DNA of 64,000 bases from Sialis fuliginosa. Lineage: Eukaryota; Arthropoda; Insecta; Megaloptera; Sialidae. The stretch spans positions 23,758,267 to 23,822,266 of the forward strand of contig OY540809.1 in the NCBI GenBank assembly GCA_961205875.1, given 5' to 3'. The translations under genes were made by a program, and so were the position numbers. The stretch's first letter is position 1, and each line of letters starts with the position of its first letter. Positions 11,152 to 21,591 of the stretch are shown one piece after another. The notes beneath the pieces are model-generated. The model had not been told where the DNA came from. It searched no databases and saw only the letters and a list, made by a program, of their open reading frames with translations.

Positions 11152-14100
11152 ATGGGTGATGCGTCCATAAAAATTAAAGTAAGAAACAAACTTGCTTATA
11201 ATATATGAAAATATAGTCATATCAAATTGAAATTTCTAGATAGGAATCATCGGTGGTTCTGGTTGTGATAATCCAGATCTTCTACAAAACAGAAATGAAA
11301 AATCCGTAGACACTCCTTTTGGAAAACCATCTGATGTACTCATTGAAGGTAAAATAAACAATGTCGACTGCGTTCTTCTTGCAAGACATGGACGTAATCA
11401 TACAATAATGCCAACAAACGTGAACTACCGTGCAAACATTTGGGCTCTAAAAGAGGTAGGGTGTACTCATCTAATTGTGTCCACAGCTACAGGTAGTTTG
11501 AGAGATAATATACAACCTGGCGATATCGTTATTCTCGACAACTTCATTGATAGAACTTCAAAACGTGCTCAAACTTTCTATGATGGAAATGAACATTCGC
11601 CTAAAGGAGTGTGCCACTTGCCCATGGAGCCTTGTTTCTGCCCAGAAACCCGTCAAGTGCTTATAGACACTGCTAATGAGCTCAAAATTAAAAACCACCC
11701 AACCGGGACATGCATCACAATAGAGGGTCCCAGGTTCTCAAGTAAAGCCGAGAGCCTCATGTACAGGGAGTGGGGTGGAGATGTTATCAATATGACCACA
11801 GTCCCAGAGGTAAGTGACTAAATTAATAATCTCAAAATATTCAGTGCTTTAAAATTATTTGCCTTTTAAAAACCAGCTAAAAAGCAAAAAATAAAATTTG
11901 GTTACTCTTTTTGTACTAAATATTACATTTAAAAAAAGTTGATTTTGTCTCTTCATACTAGAAGTGTTTAAAAAATGTCTCTTCTAGTATGAACAAAATC
12001 AACTTTTTTTAAATGCAATATTTATTTTCTGCTTTTTAGTCGGTTCTTAAAAGGCAAGTTATTTTTAAAAAAGTTTTATTTTTAGTTTTTAGTTATACAT
12101 ATACAAAGAAAAAAATTCAAAAAAGTTCATATAAATATACCTCCTGAATCTTTACCATCAAATAACCAATTTTAATTTCATTTTTATGTCAAGTTAATAA
12201 TGATCACATTACAAATATATTTTTTGCTGTAAATTAATTATCACTAAAGACTGTCAAACAGGAAGCGGACTGTCCGCGCGGACAGTATGCAGGCGGACAG
12301 TCCGCTGTCCGCCGCGGACTAAGGTGGTCAAACAGAACGCGCAAGTGACGGCGAACCAGTGCAAATTATTTCTTCATTTAGTGACCATCATGTCCAGCAG
12401 TTCGTCTGACGAAAAAGAATTACTTCTTTTCTTAGCTGTGAGTTCAGCAGCAAGACGAAAAAGGAAATGGGTATGCCATAGTCAATGTGCATAATGCAGG
12501 CATTCTATATAGTGACTAGGCATTCTACGTTTGAGAGGGTTGTTTCCCGAGCTAAATACTGAAGCGAAGTCATACAAACAACTGCACTACCGCACAAGAT
12601 CAATCAACTTTTCATCATTATCTTCTCTTTTACTCATTTTGGCATCATGTCCGCGCGCGAACTCTGTAAAAATTTACAACCTGTCCGCTGTCTGCGGCGG
12701 ACTGAATTTATCCGCCGCGGTAGTCCGCTTTCTGTTTGACCAGGGTAATGCAACATTACAGGATACAGAGTTTGCGACTGCCCGCGTGGACAGTCCGCCT
12801 CCTGTTTGGCAGAGCCTTAAAACACATTACGTATATATAATTAATATTTACTAATTTTAATACATTTAATTTTATTTATTTTGTTGTCTAATGTCGAGAA
12901 TAAAAAATATTTTCAATTGACAGTAATTATTAAAAAATGTAGCTATGTAAACGAAATATTTTGGTTGTAACTTAAGTCTCGCTGACAATGTGTTTTCAAA
13001 TTGTACTGGTACATACAGTGCGTTCACGATGAAAGGAACAAATTCGTTTAAAATTCAGGTAATTATTTTGTGGAAAAACGCTCGGACCCGTCGATTAGTA
13101 TTTTTAGTTGCGGATTTTTTGACATAAGAAAATTGTATACAGGGTGTCTCAGGAAAAATATATGCAGTCATCATTGATTTTTTTAAATGGAACACCCTAT
13201 ATATTATACCATTTTTGAATTGTGCGATAAATTCTGAACACTTTTTGTACAGCATATTATATCTCTAAAATCAGTGGTTTTCGGAATAATGACGTTTGAA
13301 AATTGACATTTTGAAATACACACAAGTCAAATAAAATGTTTAAATTGAACAAAAACACTTTGAACATTTTTTTAAAAGCCAACAAAAATAACCTGGTATT
13401 GCAAAAAAAAGAAAAAAAAAGAAAAGAAAAGAAGAAAAAAAAGGAAAAATAAAAGAAAAAAAAAGTTCAATGTTTTTTTTTTTTGGCATACCAGGATGTT
13501 TTTGCTGGCTTTTAAAAAATGTTCAAAGTGTTTTTGTTCAATTTAAACATTTTATTTGACTTGTGTGTATTTCAAAATGTCAATTTTCAAACGTCATTAT
13601 TCCGAAAACCACTGATTTTAGAGTCTTCCATTTAAAAAAATCAATGATGACTGCATATATTTTTCCTGAGACACCCTGTATACAATTTTCTTATGTCAAA
13701 AAATCCGCAACTAAAAATACTAATCGACGGGTCCGAGCGTTTTTCCACAAAATAATTACCTGAATTTTAAACGAATTTGTTCCTTTCATCGTGAACGCAC
13801 TGTATAGTTGATTCGTTACCACAAACATATAAATAAATAAATATCGCAGTGAGTTAAATAATGCAAATTTAAATTTTGGTAGGTTGTGCTTGCTAAGGAA
13901 GCGGGTCTCTGTTACGCGGCCGTTGCCATGGCAACCGACTATGACTGTTGGAAGTCAACAGGTGAACGCGTTTCTGTGGAACAGGTTCTAGAGACGTTCA
14001 AGAAAAACTGCACCAATGTCACACAGATACTCGTCGGAGCTGTAACCAAGATAGCGGGTCGAGATTGGACCAAAACAATCCAAGACTTAAAGGTTATAAT

Positions 14101-14282
14101 AATATATCTTATCCATGTTGATGTTATTATAGTTTTTCACTTGTCATTTTAACTTTCGTTCAAGAAGTTATTCTTCAATTTAATGTATATTTCTACCAAA
14201 CACAAAAACATATTAATGTTACTTTTGTATATTTTTTTTACAGAAAGTCGTGGACTCCAGTATAATGCTGCCAAAACATTAA
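11152..14282 (+). CDS. Mtap: S-methyl-5'-thioadenosine phosphorylase
   Basis: Cleaves methylthioadenosine with phosphate to adenine and methylthioribose-1-phosphate (polyamine by-product recycling, methionine salvage; cytosolic trimer). Four coding exons: 11152-11178, 11240-11809, 13883-14092, 14244-14282, all with GT-AG borders and matching phase, giving 281 aa (human 283). Family features: the N-terminal phosphate loop [12 protein letters not shown] (residues ~10-21), LLARHGRNH, the substrate segment [12 protein letters not shown], and MATDYDCWK. The C-terminus SSIMLPKH resembles the conserved LLPRH end. Intron 2 (11810-13882) holds three palindromic mobile elements. A poly(A) signal lies at 14544. 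The gene looks intact. Confidence 0.96.
11857..12065. repeat. Hairpin repeat in MTAP intron 2
   Basis: About 80-100 bp on the left (TTTGCCTTTTAAAAACC ... AAAAAAAGTTGATTTTGT) return as an inverted copy on the right, with a ~15-nt loop near 11969-11984. It is probably a small MITE. No gene is present. Confidence 0.6.
12248..12817 (+). mobile_element. Harbinger-derived MITE in MTAP intron 2
   Basis: A 570-bp element with inverted ends AGACTGTCAAACAGG and CCTGTTTGGCAGAGCCT, flanked on both sides by the direct repeat TAA, the Harbinger-type TWA duplication. GC-rich inner repeats (GCGGACTGTCCGCG) give it a composition unlike the intron. It keeps the first codons of a transposase at 12390. Confidence 0.75.
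12390..12494 (+). pseudogene. Harbinger transposase N-terminal stub
   Basis: A 34-codon frame from ATG at 12390: [20 protein letters not shown] followed by [14 protein letters not shown] and a stop. The acidic-leucine start followed by a basic RRKRKW box is what Harbinger nucleases of this type show at their N-terminus (often followed by WVHP). All the catalytic part has been deleted. It has no coding role here. Confidence 0.55.
13016..13802. mobile_element. Foldback MITE, TA-flanked, in MTAP intron 2
   Basis: A 787-bp near-perfect palindrome with ends CAGTGCGTTCACGATG and its complement, flanked by TA on both sides (Tc1/mariner-type target). The left arm has ~100 bp (about 13190-13275) that the right arm lacks. 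The centre is an A/G-rich tract (13408-13470). Protein frames that appear on both arms are mirror shadows. Confidence 0.75.
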
Positions 14283-15552
14283 TATCTGCACATTTAGTGC
14301 TATTAAAAGATGTTAATTAAGATTTTTTATAAACTGCTTATTTTCTAAACCAATGCTTATTTTTACAACATAACACGGGGTGCGGTTAAAAATATGGAAA
14401 CTCAACAGTAGATGATGAAACAATTTAGAAAATATATTTTATAAACAAAATAACATGGCGTTGTTAAATAATAATTCTAATTTATTTTTATCTGCACACC
14501 TTGAATGTTCTTACTACAAATATTTACTTCATCGCAATCTAATAATAAAGCAATAACAAAAACTTAAAGAATTCAATTTATTTTCACTTGTTTTTTATCT
14601 ATGTTACAAGAATTAAATTTAAAAGGTAAGTAATGTTAAATGACTGATTATTTTTTATATTATATTATACTGATAATTTTATTTTACATAATTATCTACA
14701 CAAGGAGTTGGAATGTTAATTAATTTATAATTATATACATCGATAAATAATACATTTCTTAATTAGTAAAATATTCTCTATTCTTTTTACATCAATCATA
14801 ATATTCATCATCATCAAACTAAAAACAAAGCCAGAAAATCATTGATTAATAACATCGTAATGGTCTTGTACAATAAAACTAGAATACTCCATACTACTAC
14901 AATAAAATACACAGCTATCAGATAAAACAACAACTCAATTACAAATAACGGAGCCGTTAAAATTTAGTACTTTATTGTCGTTAACAAGAATCTCAATTTA
15001 CAACAGTATGTCTCAGAATAAAAAACACCTGATCTTACAAATTACTAAGAATCATCCATTTACCTGTGGAAACTAAGGGAGTGTAAAATTTTAAAAACAA
15101 CCTTTAAATTGATGTAACTGACCATAAAAATATTGAAAAAAAGTTTGACCTGAGAATGTTTTTTTTACTGTAAGAGATTTTAATAGAATAAAAATATGTA
15201 TGTTTATAATATTTTAGAACCAAAGTCTGTGAATTTATTCTGAAACATCCTGTACTGTATTGATCTCAACAATCCGTAGAAAGAAGAAAATAATAAATAA
15301 GCAGTCCGGAAATGTTATTTTGTATAGAATAAAACACTTTAAAACTTACAACCTAAAATTACGTCAAAGTCAGACAAAAACTATAAATACTGAACAGAAA
15401 AATATAAACTCTGACGTTTTTTATACATCGTAAAATTTACAACTGGAAACAATTGAACCCAAATCCCTAATCTACAGGAATAAAACTTATCGATATATGT
15501 ATTTTCAAATACTACAACAACTTTAGTTTAACAATGTTTAACTTTGTAGCGT
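14283..15552. other. MTAP 3' end and Vha44 3' UTR region
   Basis: Converging 3' ends of MTAP (+) and Vha44 (-). AT-rich, with several poly(A)-like signals on both strands and no frame with protein-like content. I see no transposon in it. Confidence 0.5.
14544..14549 (+). terminator. Poly(A) signal of MTAP
   Basis: AATAAA about 260 bp after the MTAP stop, followed by A-rich sequence. It is the best candidate downstream of the last exon. Confidence 0.5.
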
Positions 15553-18500
15553 TTATACCTTATTGTCGACCATGTCTATATTTATCTTGTAATATACATA
15601 CGGATAATAATCCGCTTGGCCAAATCCAAGTCCAGGAATATCCACACTCTGGAAAAAAAAAAATGTTTACTATTTACCAACAAAAAAATGACTATGCTCG
15701 ACCAATACTATATTGTTATAAAAGTTGCTTTTTTAGTATCACACAATTTCTAGACAAATTCAACCTAAACTCAAAATTCAAGCTCAAATTAAAAAAAATG
15801 GTAAGCAGAAAATTCCAAAATTTTACATTTCAACTATGCTCAACCAATACTACAAGGCTATAATGTTCCAAGACTGTGTCAAAGTTCAATATTTCATTTA
15901 TTATAACAAATGGAAGAAAACTTTAAATGCAAAAGTTGTCAGAATAGACAAGCAGCAAATTTTGAAAATAGTTACATTTATACAGAGTGTCCCATAAGTG
16001 CATTACAAATCAAAGTTATATTTTTTTAAATACAAAGTATATTTTTTTAATTGATAATCTAAAAGCATTTATTTTTTTGGACATTGAGTGAAGTCTTAGA
16101 AACCTCAAGGGGGCACAATGGGCCCTAGTGGCCTAAGTGCCGGAGTCTTGCTCCACCCCCCCTTTATCTATCTATCTAATGCACTTATGGGACACTGTAT
16201 AAATGTAACTATTTTCAAAATTTGCTGCTTGTCTATCCTGACAACTTTTGCATTTAAAGTATTCTTTCATTTGTTACAATAAATGAAATATTGAACTTTA
16301 ACACAGTGTTGGGGCATCTGTAGATACTCACATCTGTCTGGCCAGAACCTTGAAGAGCGCTGCTGTCCAAATGTCCATATAATTGATTCAGAACATCACG
16401 TAACCGCTTTGTGTTCTTCTTGTTAGGATGAAGTAAAATTGCTTGAAAATTGACTGGCAAACCGTATCTGGAATAAAAATAATATTTACAATAAAATTAA
16501 TTTTACAACTTCAAACTAAATTAAACCTAACCTCAAAACGGATTCAACGAAGACACGTAACGCCTTAACGTGAATCCAAGCACAGAAACATTCACTGAAA
16601 TTGACTTTGAGCCATCGTACGAGCGGACCCTGAAATATAACAAACATAAATACAATCGCAAATAACGTATGAACTATTTTTAATAAACAATTGCTACTTA
16701 CAAACTGTTTCTTCTTATCCGTAACAAGTTTGGTTATCTCATTCTTCCCAGCTGCCAACTCCTCCTCATTGTAAGTAAAATCACGAACAATGAACTTCTT
16801 CTCGCGAGCATGGAGTTTAAACTCTTCAACTACCTTTTTGAAAAGCGACACGGTGAACAGGCCGTAATCATTGTCCTGAGAAATTAGCTGCGATGAGCGA
16901 GGCACAATCATATCAGTCAATTTCTCATAGTTTGCATTCCATTCGTTGAAACCCGTTCTAAGAAGTTCAAGCATTTTTAAATATAATATATAAATATAAT
17001 GCACATTTTAAGACCATTCTAAAATTTGTATATTTCTTTTATCCATGTAAATAAATTCAACTTACTTTGGGACAATGACTAACAAAGTTGTGAGGTACTC
17101 CGAATCCAATATGAAGTGTTCTTTCTTAACTAAATCAGCTAAATTTCTTGTTAGAAGACTCCCCCTAAAACAAATTACAATTTTTAGAAATATTTCCAAA
17201 GCAAGTTATTTTTGTTCACACACGTCTGTTTCTTCTCTAGATTTTGTAAGCTGCCTTTGAGGTTGTTGTATGCCGTTGATTTTGTCTTCAAGTCGGCCTC
17301 TATCTGTCCCACCTGCTTGCTGATTATGTCTGCGATGTTCCTCAGAGACTGTTTGATGGGGTACTTGGCCATGTCCCACTGGAAGCGAGTTATATAACTT
17401 GGAAGATCACCTATAGAAAAATAATATTATAAATCAACAACTATAATATTATTTACAATAAAAATACATATAAAATACAGGAGCCAGACATTGAATTTGT
17501 CCATCCCTAATCTAACATAAAAAGCAAAAGTGTACACTCGTGTTTAAGTATTACGTATTTAATTTTCAAATCAATTATATTAATTGTTTAGCAGGTACAA
17601 CAACCCTTTAAGTAAAGTTTAATCAAATTTACAATGGTTGATTTCTAAATATTTCCGATGTACTCTACTAACAATTAATTGAAATAATTTAAAATTTAAA
17701 TCTGTAAAAGTAAACTATATGACAAACATTTTAATTCTGATGTTTGTGTGATTTATAGTTCCAGAATTATCTGTTGCCAAACAGATCTCAACATATAATA
17801 AATACAGATACATATATACGGCGATAAAAATTTCCAACAATCGGCACATCAACATTTTTTTTGCATGACCGTGTGATTAACACACACAAACACTGCGGTG
17901 CGTAGGTGGTGACAACATCTGTGTGCAAGACACCTGTGCGTCCACTGACCTGGGGTCATGCGGGCAGACCTAGACGCTACACACGCGGCCTTGCAAAACG
18001 ATTGCGACTTAACTATTGAAGATCGCGACTGGCCACAGCAAGTCGTAGGACTCCCGTCGAGTGAGCCCCTCTCAGAACGGGGCAGGTTTGAGCTGTCCGG
18101 ACGGGAATTGGAATTGACATCGTTGTTTTGCTCTAAACAACTCCACCTGCGCTCTATTCTATTGCACGACTCTAAATGTTCGCTACATGTATCGCTTTCT
18201 GTGTCGTCAATCGATAGAGAATCTAACCCAGCGATATATATGATGTAGAATAGAATAATGATGGACTCACTTACAAAAATTATTAACGCCTAATATTATA
18301 AAGAAAAACCAAAATCAATTGAACTGAAAATACTTCATAAGAAAGATTTTAACTTGCAAATAAATTCTTTATAATAATAGGCATTATAGGGACGTTATTT
18401 TGATAAATAATCCGTAGTAACAAAATATTATTGTACAATAAAAGCTGAAAGATGCAACTGAGTGAAACCAAAATCTTTTTCTAGCTGATGTAAAAATTTC

Positions 18501-19092
18501 AAATTTATTTTTTGCAATTATTGAACTAAAATAACTAGTCAGTTGCAACTACAGAGCCTGTATTGATAAAAAAATTTGTTTCATTTCACGCAATGATGTG
18601 CCAATAGTTGTTTTCGTAATAAAAAAATCAATATTTTAGTTATAATCAATTATAATGAACATTTTTTACCTATAAATTTTAAAATAACTATCAAAGAAAA
18701 TATCCAAACTGGCTGTATTAAGAAATATTATAACTCAAAATCAAGACACTTACTGTTATTGGCCATAAGATTTTCATGTAATTTATCGCGTTGGTCCTCC
18801 AAAACTTCTCCAAGATAAGTAGCAACTTTCCTTGTAACTTGTTCGACAAACCCATCCAGTTTTCCCAAATCATCTGACAGTCCAACTAGCTGATCTAACG
18901 TCCCTACCTACATTTAATTATTAATCAAATTTGTATCAAATACACTCAAAATAATCGTACCTTCAGATCTGGTATATGGAACTTAAAGTTGGCCGAAAGC
19001 GAATTTTGTTTGCTGGTAACATTGTTCATAGTTTCCCATGTTTGTTGGCAGGTTTTGTCCCCTGGAGCAGATATTAACCAATATTCCGTCAT
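15553..19092 (-). CDS. Vha44: V-type proton ATPase subunit C
   Basis: Stator subunit C of the cytosolic V1 sector, which links V1 to Vo and controls reversible assembly of the proton pump. Eight constitutive coding exons on the minus strand: 19092-18961, 18907-18754, 17410-17224, 17164-17066, 16957-16702, 16629-16532, 16467-16332, 15648-15553; phases fit and give 385 aa (animal subunit C ~382-386). Diagnostic segments: [19 protein letters not shown] (start), [64 protein letters not shown], and [15 protein letters not shown] near the end. An in-frame upstream ATG (19131) is discounted because a splice acceptor (GTGATCCAG) lies at 19107, just before MTEYW. Intron 2 contains a candidate cassette exon; intron 7 a foldback. 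Confidence 0.96.
15873..16312. repeat. Foldback in Vha44 intron 7
   Basis: Left arm 15873-16005 and right arm 16170-16312 are inverted copies (shared AGTGTCCCATAAGTGCATTA / complement and TGCTGCTTGTCTAT). The spacer contains a TCTATCTATC tract. The right arm ends about 20 bp from the exon at 16332, so the transcript could form a long hairpin next to the splice donor. Confidence 0.65.
17950..18222 (-). CDS. Vha44: Candidate cassette exon of Vha44 (91 codons)
   Basis: Inside Vha44 intron 2 a GC-richer island has a minus-strand frame with acceptor GGGTTAG and donor CCAG|GTCAGTG. It is 273 nt (91 codons) and starts with two bases and ends with one, exactly the phase needed between exons 18907-18754 and 17410-17224. 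The peptide is Ser/Asp/Glu/Cys-rich: [19 protein letters not shown] ... [11 protein letters not shown] ... SRSARMTP. It would insert into the peripheral stalk-forming middle of subunit C. From memory, the fly Vha44 gene also makes long isoforms with an insert around this place, which supports the reading. The opposite-strand frame (17958-18248 +) is a compositional shadow. Confidence 0.65.
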
Positions 19093-19660
19093 GTTGAGTA
19101 TTGGGGGATCTGGATCACAAATAGAACCCATTAGTAAATATATTTGACACCAATATGTTGTAATTAAATTTTTTTTAAATTAATTCAAAAGAAAATCATA
19201 TATCTATAGATATACATACGTTTTGTTTTGATTTACAAGCAACAGTTTAATAATCAACGAAACAAACTTGATTACAATTAGAAATAATTGACATAAAAAT
19301 TATATAGAATCAGCTGACATTCAAATAAGGGGCAGTAGATATCATAAGTGGGTTAAGGTTTAAAATACATTTATATATACGCAATTAAGTATAAATCGAT
19401 ATTAAATGGAAACTTTATTATCAAATATAACTTGAAAATTAATATTACGAACGAATTAATACAAATTTCCTATTAAATAATGTTTTAAATTGCAAAATTA
19501 CCATCAAGTCACTCCCAAAAGAAACACAATTTTCACGTGACTATATTACTGCACTCTAGTGGTGAATTATGAAAACTTGAATCGATTTTGACCACTGAAT
19601 TAAAAATGTAAGGAACGGTACGAACGGTAGCTAACAGTATTTACTTATCTATGGTAGCTA
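19093..19660. promoter_or_regulatory. Vha44 upstream region
   Basis: Contains the probable 5' UTR splice acceptor at 19107 and, further up, the presumed untranslated first exon and promoter. AT-rich; no core promoter motif could be fixed. Confidence 0.35.
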
Positions 19661-19667
19661 ATGTCAT

Positions 19668-19699
19668 CATATATTAATCTACTAGTAGATTAATATATG
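19668..19699. mobile_element. Minimal palindromic element (32 bp) with 7-bp direct repeats
   Basis: A perfect 32-bp palindrome starting CATATATTAATCTACTA, centred on CTAG, flanked on both sides by ATGTCAT (19661-19667 and 19700-19706). The end sequence is the same as in the elements at 4660, 45181 and 60229. It looks like two terminal repeats joined with no interior. Confidence 0.6.
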
Positions 19700-19706
19700 A
19701 TGTCAT

Positions 19707-20514
19707 ATATCCATAGCATATATCGCATATATCTAATGTGCATTTACATATATGGTTCTGTTTGTAACAATAAACCCCCTGACAATGGCAATACAAATAA
19801 TAATGTTAATTTTTATTTCTCGACCTCATGATACAAATATACAAGGTAAGATTGACAGCTCTGACCTTGAATGTTGTGACGTCATCGAAATTGCAGAATT
19901 CATGTTGCCTTGGAAACAAATGCAACTAAATTAAAGTGTCAAATTAGTTATTCTACGAATATGTATTATATTTTTAACATTAGGGCATTATAGGACTAAT
20001 ATTTTTAATACAAAGGTGAGTTTTATATCTGACAAATTCCTATTAAATGTTTCATATATTAAAAATTATTTAAAAAGATATTATAGAATATGGAAGTCAT
20101 GTATGGTTCTCCATACCGGTATTTTATGTTCTAGTTTTAATTAAAATATTATAAATCGATGTAGATTTAAAAGAAGCAAATGAAGACGTAATGGAAACCG
20201 CTTAGAAGAATCTAAATTTGTAATAAAAACTCCAGAGGAAGAACCTATACTAGATACTAATGAAGTAACCATAATTGTCAGTGCAAACTGAAAAATAAAA
20301 TGATAATCGTTTATATACATAAATGAAAAGAACAAGTGTTGTTTTTATGTTATAGTTTTAATAAATTTTCTTTTTTGAGATTTATGATACATTCGCTACT
20401 TATTTAATTTACGTAATCTAAAATTTAATCTGCATCTAAAAAATGATTGCTTAGCTTTTTCAGGTATGTTAATTGACTTTTAAGAAATCATAGCGTATGC
20501 TTAACTTAAACTAT
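19707..20514. other. Intergenic, possible orphan C-terminal coding relic
   Basis: Mostly AT-rich. On the plus strand about 20196-20291 reads NRLEESKFVIKTPEEEPILD then TNEVTIIVSAN and a stop, with AATAAA right after (about 20293). A stop codon lies 7 codons upstream and no homologue is recognised. It may be a relic last exon or chance. Confidence 0.25.
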
Positions 20515-21098
20515 TTAAATTAATTTAAAAAAAACCCTTTTTCTAAATCTAAAAGTTTTATTGAAAGCAAAGCATTTGGATTTAGTAACCTCTTGATGAC
20601 AGGATTATTCAAAATAATATATTTGAGTCGCCAATCTTTGTCAGTAAAATTCAGCGAGCAAACTCTGCTTGACTTTATAAGGTATTGGCACAAGTCTTGG
20701 ACGCTTTAATAGCAAGTAAAGCAGATGCTATGATAATATAATAATTAATAAATAGATTACACTAATAATTACTTTAAATTAGCCGATTGTCATCAAATTA
20801 AGCTGTTTTACAGTCAAGTGTTTATAGATTATGATTCAATAATGACAGTATGTAATCAAATATCAACAAACATTTCTAATTTAGTACATTTAATTAAACA
20901 AGAATCCAGCACTAGGGTATGATCTAAGACTGGTGACAGTACCTTATTGATATTTTTAGTCCCGCATGATTTCAACCACAATTCACGCACTTCTCTATTT
21001 TTGGGAATTAACAAAAACTTAATATGTTCAGAATCCTTTTTCTTATTAAGATAACTTGAAGTTTTATATTTTTCCACTGCACAATAAACACCCGGCAT
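20515..21098 (-). pseudogene. THAP-domain-like relic interrupted by a MITE
   Basis: The minus strand reads MPGVYCAVEKYKTSSYLNKK...HIKFLLIPKNREVRELWLKSCG, then a MITE (20684-20946), then SRVCSLNFTDKDWRLKYIIL...NPNALLSIKLL and a stop near 20517. This fits the THAP zinc-finger layout: start C, invariant P in IPKN, invariant W in ELWLKSCG, then the late C-x2-H block. The second Cys is replaced (EKYKTS) and the final His is Asn (CSLNF), so two zinc ligands are lost. THAP domains occur in P-element transposases and in host factors; no transposase core follows. A dead copy is the likely reading. Confidence 0.5.
20684..20946. mobile_element. MITE inserted in THAP-like relic
   Basis: Inverted ends: AGGTATTGGCACAAGTCTTGG on the left and the complement of AGGTACTGTCACCAGTCTTAG on the right, with TA on both sides. 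A relative with the same end and interior lies at 50809-50935. The insertion divides the THAP-like frame between ATCAATAAG and the SRVCSLNF block. Confidence 0.6.
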
Positions 21099-21591
21099 TC
21101 TATATTATTTACTTTTCACCATATATCAAAGCGAATTCTACACAACAACAATACACGAATTTTCCATCTGACACATAAAGTACTTCACGTGACGTCACAA
21201 TAGTAGATGTCATTTGTTTATCGAGCTCACCTTGTAATCTTTCCACCATGTCTCGACCTACTGTCACACATCAATTACACTGTGTTTTGATACATATGCT
21301 TCAAGTAAAATTATATATAGTTGCGTATCCTTATACATAAAGTATATTACACAAATCACATAATATAATATTATGTATGTATATGTGATTTGTGGTATAT
21401 GTATTTAATTTTGACACCTAGCATTCGATTTTTGAACTAATTTCAAATAAATACATGTTATGAAGTTCAATTAATTAATTTAAAATGTTTATATTAATGT
21501 AAATAAATGTAGGCAAATTATTTATTTATTTATGAAATGCTCTATAATAAATAATACATAATATATATACACAAAATATTACAATAAACTT
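21099..21591. other. Intergenic, TM2D1 3' flank
   Basis: AT-rich; contains a TGACGTCA palindrome at 21190-21197 and several AATAAA-like motifs for TM2D1 on the minus strand. No gene is seen. Confidence 0.4.

Noticed and set aside
12531-12854. 107-aa frame in MTAP intron 2
   Set aside because: Spans GC-rich terminal repeats of the Harbinger MITE; no homology or start context.
13055-13763. Two near-identical 66-aa frames on opposite strands
   Set aside because: They are mirror images on the two arms of the foldback 13016-13802.
17958-18248. Plus-strand 96-aa frame in the Vha44 intron
   Set aside because: It is the complement of the minus-strand cassette exon, has no splice or homology support, and is open because of the local base composition.
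19092-19131. Upstream ATG of Vha44 ([13 protein letters not shown]) as the true start
   Set aside because: A splice acceptor falls between it and MTEYW, and animal subunit C starts at MTE(Y/F)W.
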